Assembly: GCA_016293495.1 (NCBI GenBank)
Contig: JAEDED010000011.1
Coordinates: 1-64,000, forward strand
Length of the DNA stretch: 64,000 bases
Direction: 5' to 3'
Source of the DNA: Treponema sp.
GTDB taxonomy: Bacteria; Spirochaetota; Spirochaetia; Treponematales; Treponemataceae
The number at the start of each line of letters is the position of its first letter. Position 1 is the stretch's first letter. This document shows positions 47,001-54,562 of the stretch, piece after piece. The notes under the pieces are model-generated. The model saw nothing but the letters and a program-made list of their open reading frames with translations, made no database searches and was not told the DNA's origin. A program made the translations under genes and the position numbers.

Positions 47001-50000
47001 AGCCGATGTTGAATGGGAAACTTCTGTAGCAGACCAGATCTTCGGTGGAAATACTTCTAAGTTTGCAATCAGACTCGATGCAATTGATGCCAACGGTATT
47101 GCATCTGTTGTAGGAAAAATTGACAGCAATACATATACATTTACTAAGAAATCTGTAGATTCAGAAAACAACGGTACATATCTTCTCACTGATATTCCAA
47201 TGGGTGGAACTTCTTCAACCGGAAACCGTAAGGATGGTGTTAACTACTTTACAATTGAAATAACTGACAATGCCGGTCGTACACGTTCAACAACATTGAC
47301 TCTTGACGTCGACAATACATTGCCGGTAGTTAAAGTTTCAAATCCAACTTCTCAGACTACAGTAAGCGGAAACGTAAGTGCATACGGAACTGTTGATGAA
47401 GCTGCTGACATGTATTATGCAATTTCAACTTCAGCAACTGTTTCTCCAGACGATACAGAAACAGCAATTACAAGCTATACAGACAGCCTTGGAAACTCTG
47501 TTACAATTTCTGATATTAAAGACAAGATTTCGTACTCAGAACTTAAGGGTGCAGCCCTTTCTTGGTATATCTACTTTGACGGTGATTCAGATCCTAGTCA
47601 GACAGTTGCACACGATGCTAGAATCCTGAACAATTATCTTACATATTACGGAATTACAACTGATGCTGCTATTGAAGATAAAGATAATCCGTTTGATACA
47701 ATCGTAAAACTTTACCTCTGGGTAAAAGCAGTTGATAAAGCCGGCAATGTTACTGAAGTTGCTCACGAAATCAAGCTTGACCCTCAGGGCGACCGTCCGA
47801 CAATTACAATTAACTATCCTGAAAAAGATGGTGATACTCTCGGCGGTAACATTAAAGTTTATGGTGAAGCAAATGACAACATTGCTGTAAAAACTGCATG
47901 GCTCCAGGTTATCTCAAAGAAAAATCATCCAGATGATTGGGATGACGTAGTTGCATATTCTGGAGATAAACCTTCATATAACGTAACTAAGTTTGAACCT
48001 ACAAAAGACGATCTCGACTTCCTCGCAGAAAACGGATATTCCGTTTACCTTATGTCTTCATATGATCCATCAAGTGGTTCAAATGCAGCATGGAAAAAAG
48101 GAACGTCGACAATTGCAACAGGAAAAACTGCAGCTGATTACGGTATTCTTGCAAACTCAAGCGGTTCTACATGGAATGTTAAGATTAACGTTAAAGATGA
48201 ATTGAATCCTGCAAAAGGTTCAACAACTTCAAACGTAATTGCAATCCGTGCATTTGCAAGAGACGATGACGGTAAGGTAAGTATTCCTTCTGACCGCATA
48301 TTTGAAATTGACTCTGACAAACCTGTATTCGGTTCTTCACAGCCATTCTATCTCGTACAGTCAGCAGACGTATCATGGTCTACTGCAACAACTGCAAGCC
48401 GTGAATATTCCGAAGATATGTATGTCAAAGGAAGCTGGTACCTCATCGGTTCTGTAGAAGATGATGTTGGAATTAAGTCTTTAACATTGCGTGATAATAC
48501 TGCTGCAATTACAAAAACAATGATTGAAGATAAAGCAGAAAAATCAGGCGGTGCTGATTTTGATGTAGAGATCAACGGAAAAGTTGCATACTTTAAAGTT
48601 AAACTTCCTACTGCAAGCGGAGTAGGCTCGATTGATTATACATTCACAGCAGAAGATATTGCAGAAGGAACTGCTCATTCGCAGACTAAGGATATCAAGA
48701 TCAACTTTGATAACAATGCTCCGGTATTAATCAAAAGCAATGTTTCAGGTTACAACATTAATCCTAGTGTCAAGCAGTCAAACAACTTCTACGTATTCGG
48801 TTCGAACGTAAAAGAAGATGCAGTAACATCAGGCGGAACAACTGTAAATCAGTCAGGCTTTGATTACGTTGCATTCTACTTTATGCGCCGTTCTGATAAG
48901 ACAACAGACAATAAAGATTACATTTATGACATCATGCAGCCTCGTCAGATTAATGACGGCGGAACATTAAAGGAAAACGCTGCAAATAAAGTTCTCGTAA
49001 GTTCCCTTACATACGAAGATGGAATTTACTGGAAGACGTATACAGTAACCCGTTCTGATGAACACCTTGGACTTCTCAAACTTGATGCAAAGGATGACAA
49101 CATTCATGTCGGCGGACTTTGTAAGATCGGTGGAGCAGCTTATCTCATTACAAGCATCTCTTCTGACGGAAAAGAAATTGAAGTCAACGGAAATATTCCT
49201 AAGAAATATACTGCTGCAAAGTTTGCATGCGCAATGGTAGTAAACAACACAGTTCAGGAAACTGAATCTGGAACATTGCAGACCGACGGCTATTATCAGA
49301 AACCTGCAAACGATGACGGCGACCGCATGATTGAAAGCGTAATTAAGAATGGTTCAACCTGGTCATGGGAAGCTGACATCTGTTCAAAGAATATTCCTGA
49401 CGGACCAATTGAACTTCATTACGTTGCATTTGATAAAGCCGGTAACTATAACATCGGTATTGTCGGTTGTGTTTCTCAGACAGATTACAAGAAATACAAG
49501 ACACCAGATGTAAACAGCAATGCTTCAGTTTACGCATATGATTCAGAGAACCCTGGATTTGTAAGTAATAATCAGCCTCGTATTGCCGGTGTTATTTTCG
49601 GAAGTGATGATAATGCCAACGGTGTAGTAGACCCTGTTGTTCGTAATGCAAGCGGAAAGATTATAAGTACAGGTGAAATGAACATTACATATGGTGGCTG
49701 GTACAACGCAGCAGATCCATATGGTAATAAAAAAACTGGTGTTACAGTAAACGGAAAAGAAGGTTCGAGAACAATTACTACATTCAATATTCCGGAACAG
49801 CTTGATTCTGCTGCCCTTACAATCAAGGGTGAAACAAAAATCATTCCAGAAATTGTTGGCGGTAACAACGGACTTAAATATACATACTCAGTAACAAAGA
49901 ATGGTGAATCAACTCCATATTTTAATTCAGTAGCAGTTGATCTTTCATCTGAAGATTCAATTACTGATGATGTTCGCGAAAATATTGAAATTAATTTAAC

Positions 50001-52698
50001 AACTGTAAATCTTCTTACACCGGTCAACAGCAAGACAATTGCTGACGGCCAGATGCAGAAGTTTGAATTTAAAATCTGGGATAAAACAGAAGGTACAACA
50101 GCAGGAACAAACAGCCAGTATGCAACAATCAATTTGATTGCAAACGTTCTGCTTCACGATAACCAGAAAGCAAATGCATGGTTCAAGCCATTCTACTGGA
50201 AGTGGAATGAAACAACTAAGTCAATTGATTCCTCTGTATACGAAGATGACCTTACACAAGGACATATTGAACTCGAAGCAGACTGGAAGTTAACTGAAGG
50301 AACAACAGGCGGTTATATGGCAGAAAACGCTGATGGTTATGCAGACGCAGTTGCTGCAAATCCTGCAATTGATGCAGATCCTAAAGTATCTGGTAAAATC
50401 TCAATGCGCGGAACTGCAAAGGATAACGTCTGCGTAAACGAAATCTGGATAAAAGTTCCTGACTTCCTCGAAAATTCTTCTGATACAGGAAATAGAGGAC
50501 ACATCAAGATTGCAAAACGCATCACTGCTGAAGATGGTACTGAAGAAAATCCAATTTCAGATGAAGATCTTGGTAACTGGACCTCACTTGGTACAATGGA
50601 AGATGACGGCTGGGAATTTGAGCTTGACGGAGATGAAATATTTGACCAGGCAGAAGGAAATACAGTCAACTTTGTATTCAGCTGGGATACTTCAAAAATT
50701 GACGGTGTTGCTTCTTACGATGTTGAAGTAGAAGTGTTCGCAAAAGATAAGGGAAGCATCACTCTTAATGCTGACAAGTCTTTGACATACGCAACTACTG
50801 GTCCTTCTGCAGCAAGTACAACTCAGACTGGTACTCTCAACGCACAGGGTGTTGCTGAGCTTACTCCATATTACAAGATGGACGTTGTTCCTTATATTAC
50901 TAAGGTTACGACATCATTAAGTACAATCAAGCCGGGTAATCCGACAGTATACTCAAGAACTGCAAAAGGTCATTATCCGATCCGCTCAGATGAAACTGTA
51001 ACATTAAACGGCTTTAACCTTGCAGCTGACAATGCATCTGTAACAGCATCAGCTCCTTCTTCGTCAGGAAATTATGTACACACTGTTAACGGTGTTTCAA
51101 CATTGAACAACATCAACGTTAATAACGCATGCGGTACATACGGTTCTGAAACAGGAAAGGCTTATACAGACAATAACTACGCATACTGTTATAACAGACA
51201 GCCAAATGGTGATAATAACTACTATTTAACTGATGATATTGTTTTCGATGTATGGCAGTTTGATAACGAAAATGTTGCAACTGTAGCAGACTCAGGTTAT
51301 ATCCAGCAGCCTGTAATGAAGATTAATCCTGCAAATGATATGATCGGTTTTGCCTTTGCAAATGGTGCAGCTTATGCAAGTTTACCAAAGAAAGATACAT
51401 CTTCATCATTGTGGCAGAGAAACTATGCCCGCAATACTGGAACATCGTTTGCTTATGATGCGAACGGTGACTCGCATGGTACAACAATCGGACTTGATAC
51501 AAATCCAAATAGCAGTCATGCAGGACGTATGACATATATGACAAGTATCTGGGGACCAGGTGATACAGGCTCTCAGGAAGGTAACTATAATGGAACAAAC
51601 ACATTGCGTATTGAAGCAATTGGTGCCCCTAAAGGAACATATGCAGGAAAACAATATGGTTCGGCTGTGATTCTTGAAGAAAGATTCCCTTCAACATCAA
51701 TTGCAGTTGCATCACATGTTGTCGATACCGGAAAAAATGCAAAGAATGTTCCGACTGTATATCTTGCATATTATGATGACTTGAACCAGTATATCAGATT
51801 CAGATGGGGTGTTAACAATAAATCATCTAAAGATGGTTTTAATCAGTTCCTTGATCAGACTGTATCTTCTAATATTGTATTTGAACCGGAAGCTACAAGT
51901 TACAGCGTAGTAGCTTCAACAACTACAACATATAAAGCAGGAGAGTATGTTGACATTGCAGTTATTCCTGGAGAAACAAAAGCTAAAGATGTAGTTGTAA
52001 TCGTCTGGTATGATGCAACTAACAATAAGCTTATGTACTCTTACAAAGTTAATCCATGTAACGATAATGATGGAGGAACAAATGAAGGAACAGAAGGCTA
52101 CTGGGCTGCTCCAAAAGTAATTGCAAGCAATGCAGGTGATTACTGTAAGGTTGCAGTAGATGCAAATGGCGGCGTTCATATTGCAGCTTATGATAACCTT
52201 AATGCTGACTTGATTTATGCATACCTTTCATCTTATTCAGTTGCAACACCACAGGTTGTTACAGTAGATGCATATGCTATTACAGGAACTGAAATTACAA
52301 TTGATGCTGCTCTTGATTCAACAGGAGCTTATGTTGAACCATACATCGGTTACTACGCAGGTTCAATTCAGAAGCCGATGATTGCAACATTAAAGAAAAC
52401 AATTCCTGTTAGTGGAACTACAACTGTAAAATCCGGTGTTGATAAGAGTAACGATACATTTACAACAGATTGGGAAGTTTCTGTAGTTCCTACAAGCAGC
52501 CGTATGAGAAACGATCATATCAACGTTGCGGTCTGGAAAGATGCAGACGGAAAGATAAAGAACTCAGTTCATACTGATGATAACAGTTATTCTTCAAATG
52601 AAGGTGCGGTTTACGGTAACGGTACTGCTAACCCTGTAATGGGATACGCAATCCGTAAAGCAACAACCGGTTATCTTGAAACCGCCCAGATGAAATAA
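41032..52698 (+). CDS. giant Ig-like repeat lipoprotein (paralogue 3)
   Basis: A lipoprotein of about 3,888 residues, the largest gene in the window. The signal peptide ends in LILTGC (Cys22), followed by EVGLGEAVD as in the two smaller paralogues. Ig-like domains with phrases such as DNTAPLFILSSPG, DTIDPVITINS and ARDNFGRQTTVSRNV run through most of the chain. Two consecutive modules of about 390-420 residues (nt 42961-44118 and 44119-45380) are duplicates. The last 600 or so residues lack these repeats and look like a beta-propeller or sialidase-like fold, with recurring VAVDANGGVHIAAYD and VPTVYLAYYDDLNQYIRFRW units. GGAGG lies 13-9 bases upstream of ATG 41032; an ATG at 41002 is a less likely start. 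Surface adhesion or substrate binding is inferred. Confidence 0.85.
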   Translation: MKKKFLTLFTLLLSFVLILTGCEVGLGEAVDTEPPVLSINYPPAASTIRDSFVIAGTCEDDKGVTKVTVDVRNTDMNKSFGSYSAKVDGTKWSLELNGSGGYNGWSMPDGRYVAEAKAYDATGRSSGVSSLSFDIDNTAPLFILSSPGNDTLDGSVATKFGSTYKLAGTIAEDHTVSKIKVTVKAADGTVKGTFSRSNVEIAGGTEIVFAEKGNTKEKDDDGNTLDANYRKIYGNYDTESGQKLFYCDIEVSDSAQKYTQKDSDSTAGGNTTSKIYFYDDVYSAWLSTASGLDATKAKKIINGTYTGEFVNGSFTTPKLLADGSLLRTASGGNDLLTFTDGKEAFNYVRNSLFREKIAFSLNPDADPTYSVIGYNINRTDVLDGTASYTTAFSSQQITVQAVCGLNGYGVKPASLKVYQFGPYELADLKASLLDSIYGSNASMIDYYNAHAVAVNPANDGLAILIGDNSSSQEPSAESCTFAPMLDGSIKGNKYYILAVSGEDSEGQFVKTNAGKVVIFKGELAGTPPKIVINPHAKADAATVTPDDQAIIGTGEMSFAGTIDEGSSDPTMKFSVTVSDADDGTIVGSFEKTFDYDKAAKTWSFKLTDSADYIETPKDKYYLYDVIVRAENNGGTQEKERKIFVDTIDPVITINSITPECTKEGDENKFLNGTFRITGKAEDTNLETVWYEIKSNGDPIVSSLDFTDKDAKGNPTGYGQWYSFNNEITIDSTNTLKFNTKNNKDLEIVIHAKDKAGNEGTLSTTQYLNKSGKTYKIDQSTDNPVITGNNFVKVTDTAKLTANAPDGSTDSGNVFDTTSNHNLMFTVTDDDGIASVKVICVDKYGNETSTTLGGLANKPTTASLTYKNLPLEAGICSVTIIARDSTYSDSLAEDVKKYRETTYGPFYVAIDKENPVLTETAAGADTQYANAAKTITYSGTISDDFKLADSPLSVLVKNPDGKYIKADGSEDTAQKGITITPNADGTWTYSFKVPAKDIDGSSASKDGMYELSFTARDNFGRQTTVSRNVIKDTTKPQIKINSVTPTVTSGTDRLLNGTFNVTGSVTEKYLDTVWYEIKSNDGTKDVTVDSRDLKHTVNVNNVDTEVAIEGQWYSFNSEIEIDSTNISKFKAYDNKEIEVVVHAKDKSGNEETYSTTTFFGGKSYKVLQSSDKPVITGNNFAFIDAIGDDEHSADDNKANLTLTSDLKNGKGNIFDASTNRKIIGTITDDDGIKNIYVYIRKEDGTEFTSQEMIEYGLYGSNQDYEYTGFTEGTTTTNFNYQLPSKAGIYQVTVNAVDVTWLNATGSTEVTVEQVRANRRAELGPFFVAVDDKAPELTETAVNSTDTKYIREDDPNTSKDDSAFTFSGNVSDDWGVASLAVSVKYTPASGNTTSLDALKALGGTITPAANGSWSKTISFKNASYTYGAGLYEITFTATDKAGRQSSVVRNVYKDTVAPVFGTSGITDPKDSNYSETNVKPYISTVKTNGWFNTNTLRVEGGVSDAASGVKKVEYTLNASSQNPTWNELSGTSLFSGTIPSVENGGTITIRATDVAGNYVDTGISGIMIDTGMPGAVVTEIDGETTSLGTKLSNGKEKIVIKGTATDALSGIETIKINVGDKVFTSPAVTVSVTRNADGSINTNPFTLAKDAGGNAIAGTYLWIAEIPAAKLTSSGTVWAQVIDAAGNAAEVNLFALQVDTVDPSAEFNSTLKGATVNKVITISGTANDDQKLDSIKLEYQSGVKTESGKQVAVWTEVTANGALDGTKVSGTYNWSLTGIDSQKAFGTTIYDCDSSKDGDQVNLRVTAIDAAGNSKSEITYITVDQNTDRPVITFTNLNPLDGMSPTNYLFFNNTKMMGNLSDDDGIDNAVLFKIITRPITNGVRGDAPTLDEFRLAPVVPLSSGSWNYTLNSQGKQDIYFYVKDAKGTEFISKAAGNDLTSVYLKDETNLFGTSQANHVSTVLYIRIDTVDPELKNLGFNFYSKKDNKYIKEADVEWETSVADQIFGGNTSKFAIRLDAIDANGIASVVGKIDSNTYTFTKKSVDSENNGTYLLTDIPMGGTSSTGNRKDGVNYFTIEITDNAGRTRSTTLTLDVDNTLPVVKVSNPTSQTTVSGNVSAYGTVDEAADMYYAISTSATVSPDDTETAITSYTDSLGNSVTISDIKDKISYSELKGAALSWYIYFDGDSDPSQTVAHDARILNNYLTYYGITTDAAIEDKDNPFDTIVKLYLWVKAVDKAGNVTEVAHEIKLDPQGDRPTITINYPEKDGDTLGGNIKVYGEANDNIAVKTAWLQVISKKNHPDDWDDVVAYSGDKPSYNVTKFEPTKDDLDFLAENGYSVYLMSSYDPSSGSNAAWKKGTSTIATGKTAADYGILANSSGSTWNVKINVKDELNPAKGSTTSNVIAIRAFARDDDGKVSIPSDRIFEIDSDKPVFGSSQPFYLVQSADVSWSTATTASREYSEDMYVKGSWYLIGSVEDDVGIKSLTLRDNTAAITKTMIEDKAEKSGGADFDVEINGKVAYFKVKLPTASGVGSIDYTFTAEDIAEGTAHSQTKDIKINFDNNAPVLIKSNVSGYNINPSVKQSNNFYVFGSNVKEDAVTSGGTTVNQSGFDYVAFYFMRRSDKTTDNKDYIYDIMQPRQINDGGTLKENAANKVLVSSLTYEDGIYWKTYTVTRSDEHLGLLKLDAKDDNIHVGGLCKIGGAAYLITSISSDGKEIEVNGNIPKKYTAAKFACAMVVNNTVQETESGTLQTDGYYQKPANDDGDRMIESVIKNGSTWSWEADICSKNIPDGPIELHYVAFDKAGNYNIGIVGCVSQTDYKKYKTPDVNSNASVYAYDSENPGFVSNNQPRIAGVIFGSDDNANGVVDPVVRNASGKIISTGEMNITYGGWYNAADPYGNKKTGVTVNGKEGSRTITTFNIPEQLDSAALTIKGETKIIPEIVGGNNGLKYTYSVTKNGESTPYFNSVAVDLSSEDSITDDVRENIEINLTTVNLLTPVNSKTIADGQMQKFEFKIWDKTEGTTAGTNSQYATINLIANVLLHDNQKANAWFKPFYWKWNETTKSIDSSVYEDDLTQGHIELEADWKLTEGTTGGYMAENADGYADAVAANPAIDADPKVSGKISMRGTAKDNVCVNEIWIKVPDFLENSSDTGNRGHIKIAKRITAEDGTEENPISDEDLGNWTSLGTMEDDGWEFELDGDEIFDQAEGNTVNFVFSWDTSKIDGVASYDVEVEVFAKDKGSITLNADKSLTYATTGPSAASTTQTGTLNAQGVAELTPYYKMDVVPYITKVTTSLSTIKPGNPTVYSRTAKGHYPIRSDETVTLNGFNLAADNASVTASAPSSSGNYVHTVNGVSTLNNINVNNACGTYGSETGKAYTDNNYAYCYNRQPNGDNNYYLTDDIVFDVWQFDNENVATVADSGYIQQPVMKINPANDMIGFAFANGAAYASLPKKDTSSSLWQRNYARNTGTSFAYDANGDSHGTTIGLDTNPNSSHAGRMTYMTSIWGPGDTGSQEGNYNGTNTLRIEAIGAPKGTYAGKQYGSAVILEERFPSTSIAVASHVVDTGKNAKNVPTVYLAYYDDLNQYIRFRWGVNNKSSKDGFNQFLDQTVSSNIVFEPEATSYSVVASTTTTYKAGEYVDIAVIPGETKAKDVVVIVWYDATNNKLMYSYKVNPCNDNDGGTNEGTEGYWAAPKVIASNAGDYCKVAVDANGGVHIAAYDNLNADLIYAYLSSYSVATPQVVTVDAYAITGTEITIDAALDSTGAYVEPYIGYYAGSIQKPMIATLKKTIPVSGTTTVKSGVDKSNDTFTTDWEVSVVPTSSRMRNDHINVAVWKDADGKIKNSVHTDDNSYSSNEGAVYGNGTANPVMGYAIRKATTGYLETAQMK
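42961..45380 (+). repeat. tandem duplication inside the giant lipoprotein
   Basis: Two neighbouring modules share the same order of phrases: I-x-INS-x-TP, TVWYEIKSN, GQWYSFN-x-EI-x-IDSTN, HAKDK-GNE, PVITGNNF, TDDDGI, GPF-VA-D and LTETA. They are clearly related but diverged, so the duplication is old. Confidence 0.75.
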
Positions 52699-52726
52699 AA
52701 AAATTTCCCCGCATGTAAAAATGTGG

Positions 52727-52732
52727 TATAAT
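52727..52732 (+). promoter_or_regulatory. possible -10 element of the chemoreceptor gene
   Basis: TATAAT at 52727-52732 lies 16 bases before the ATG at 52749. The -35 region is poor, and the leader would be very short (about 10 bases). Confidence 0.35.
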
Positions 52733-52748
52733 TTTAGAGGTACGGAGG

Positions 52749-54152
52749 ATGAAAATTCCCCGTACCTTTTTTTTCGTTGCATTTATTACTGCATTTCAGT
52801 TCATTACAACACAGATGACAAAAAAACCGATTGCAGATATTTATACTGAATCGGTAGAAAGCTACATGAATCTTGCAGTTGAGAATGCAGAGGAATGGTT
52901 TTCAAACCAGGTCGAATCTCTCAAGCTTTTCCAGAATTCTGTAGTTGATAAAACAACATCTAGAGAAACAATCAAACAGACAATCAAGACAAAGAATAAG
53001 CCAAACGGTTTCGAATACGTAATGGTGTTCTGGGACGATGCAACTGGTGCAAAAGACGGCGGTCCTGAAACATATAATACTAAAGGAGGAATTTCGAAGG
53101 TCGGAATTCTTTCAAAGGAATATTGGATTCAGCATAAGAATAATAAGGCAGCAGTATGGCTTGAATCTCCTCGTCAGTCAAATGCCGGCGGTTTTACAAT
53201 GCCGCTGTTTGTTGAATCAAACTTTGTCGATGAAAAAACAGGCGAAAAAGCCAGCGGCGGTATGGTAGGATTCCTTGAATTAAATCCTATCAATCGTCTT
53301 GCAACCCGCTTTTATAAAACAGGCCGCGTATCATTCTATGATGATACAGGAACAGTCCGTGCAGGAGATGACGTTCTTAATGCAGAAGATAAAGACAAGC
53401 TTTTGATTTATTCAAAAGAATGTTCTTTTGCAAATAAAAAGTGGAATGTAGTTGCCAGTGTAGAAATTTCAGAAATTCATGAAATCAATAATACACTTCG
53501 CCGTAATTCTATTATCGGCGGTTTGATTATTGCAGTCATTCTTCTTGTATGTATTCTTTTGATTCTTAAAGTAATTATTTCTAAGTTTGATTCAATCAAA
53601 AAGAATATTGATAATCTTAACAGCGGTGACAAGGATTTAACAAAACGTCTTACAATTTATCATAACAACGAAATCTCACAGGTAAAAAAATCTGTTAACG
53701 AATTTGTTGATAACGTTCATTCGACTGTAAAGAATATCGGTGAAGCAAATACAGCACTTAAGGTAAGCTTTGAAAATGTAAGTACACGACTTGGTGATAC
53801 AAGAATTCAGATTCAGAATATTTCAAAAGAAATTGCAGAAGCTACAGAAATGCTTAATAAAGAAGATGCATGTGTTGACGATACAAGCGCTGCAGTAACT
53901 CAGATTTCTACAAACATTAAAGAACTCAATGATCTTATTACCCAGCAGGCATCTGCAATTACAGAAGCGAGTGCAAGTATCGAAGAAATGATCGGTAATA
54001 TCAATACTGTTTCTGATTCAATGGGAAGAATGTCAGAAGAGTTCAATGAACTGAATGTTGCAACTGCAGAAGGTATTGAAAAGAATGCTGCAGTAAATGA
54101 ACTTCTCCAGATTGTCCTTGATCAGAGTAAATCACTTCAGGATACAAGATGA
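52749..54152 (+). CDS. methyl-accepting chemotaxis protein, N-terminal part of a broken gene
   Basis: Transmembrane chemoreceptor. An N-terminal membrane segment (TFFFVAFITAFQFI) is followed by a Cache-like periplasmic sensor of about 220 residues (FEYVMVFWDDATG, KAAVWLESPRQSNAGGFTMPLF). A second membrane segment (IIGGLIIAVILLVCILLILKVII, about residue 256), a HAMP region and the first half of the cytoplasmic coiled coil (ITQQASAITEASASIEEMIGNI) complete it. The frame stops with QSKSLQDTR just where the conserved signalling tip should begin. The rest of the coiled coil continues in another frame at 54149. The tip that contacts CheA and CheW (NLLAMNAAIEAA-type sequence) is absent from both parts. 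It is probably a pseudogene, or a collapse in the assembly. Confidence 0.85.
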   Translation: MKIPRTFFFVAFITAFQFITTQMTKKPIADIYTESVESYMNLAVENAEEWFSNQVESLKLFQNSVVDKTTSRETIKQTIKTKNKPNGFEYVMVFWDDATGAKDGGPETYNTKGGISKVGILSKEYWIQHKNNKAAVWLESPRQSNAGGFTMPLFVESNFVDEKTGEKASGGMVGFLELNPINRLATRFYKTGRVSFYDDTGTVRAGDDVLNAEDKDKLLIYSKECSFANKKWNVVASVEISEIHEINNTLRRNSIIGGLIIAVILLVCILLILKVIISKFDSIKKNIDNLNSGDKDLTKRLTIYHNNEISQVKKSVNEFVDNVHSTVKNIGEANTALKVSFENVSTRLGDTRIQIQNISKEIAEATEMLNKEDACVDDTSAAVTQISTNIKELNDLITQQASAITEASASIEEMIGNINTVSDSMGRMSEEFNELNVATAEGIEKNAAVNELLQIVLDQSKSLQDTR

Positions 54153-54562
54153 TTGCTTCAAACATCAACAAGGTTGTAGACAGTGCAAACGCAAGTAAAG
54201 TTTCACTCGAAAAAGTAAATTCAAAAACACAGAATACAGCTCAGCTTGTTTCAGAAATCAAACAGGCAATGGATGAACAGACAGAAGGTTCTAAACAGAT
54301 GCTTGAAGTTCTTTCATCAATGACACAGACTTCTGACAATGTACTTTCTTCAAGTCGCGAAATTGAAAAAGGAACAAATGAAATTCTTTCTTCAGTTTCA
54401 GTTCTTAAAGATGCTTCTCAGAACATGTCTGTTAACTTTGAAAAGATTGTAACAAGCACAGATGAAACAAAACAGACTACAGAGCAGCTTGATAATCTCT
54501 CAATGAGAATGGCTGTTGCAGTCTGGAATATTTCAAACAGAATTGACGAGTTTAAGGTTTAA
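54149..54562 (+). CDS. chemotaxis protein, C-terminal fragment in a shifted frame
   Basis: 137 residues of descending MCP coiled coil (IASNINKVVDSANASKVSLEKVNSKT, QAMDEQTEGSKQMLEVLSSMTQTSDNV). The start ATG overlaps the TGA of the upstream part (ATGA). One added base near 54147 would fuse the two frames as DTKMIAS. Even then, the roughly 40-50 residues of the hairpin tip between MIAS and the TIAS-like resumption would be missing. It has no membrane or sensor part, so it is unlikely to be an independent functional gene. Its 3' end overlaps the convergent solute-binding gene by 11 bases. Confidence 0.7.
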   Translation: MIASNINKVVDSANASKVSLEKVNSKTQNTAQLVSEIKQAMDEQTEGSKQMLEVLSSMTQTSDNVLSSSREIEKGTNEILSSVSVLKDASQNMSVNFEKIVTSTDETKQTTEQLDNLSMRMAVAVWNISNRIDEFKV

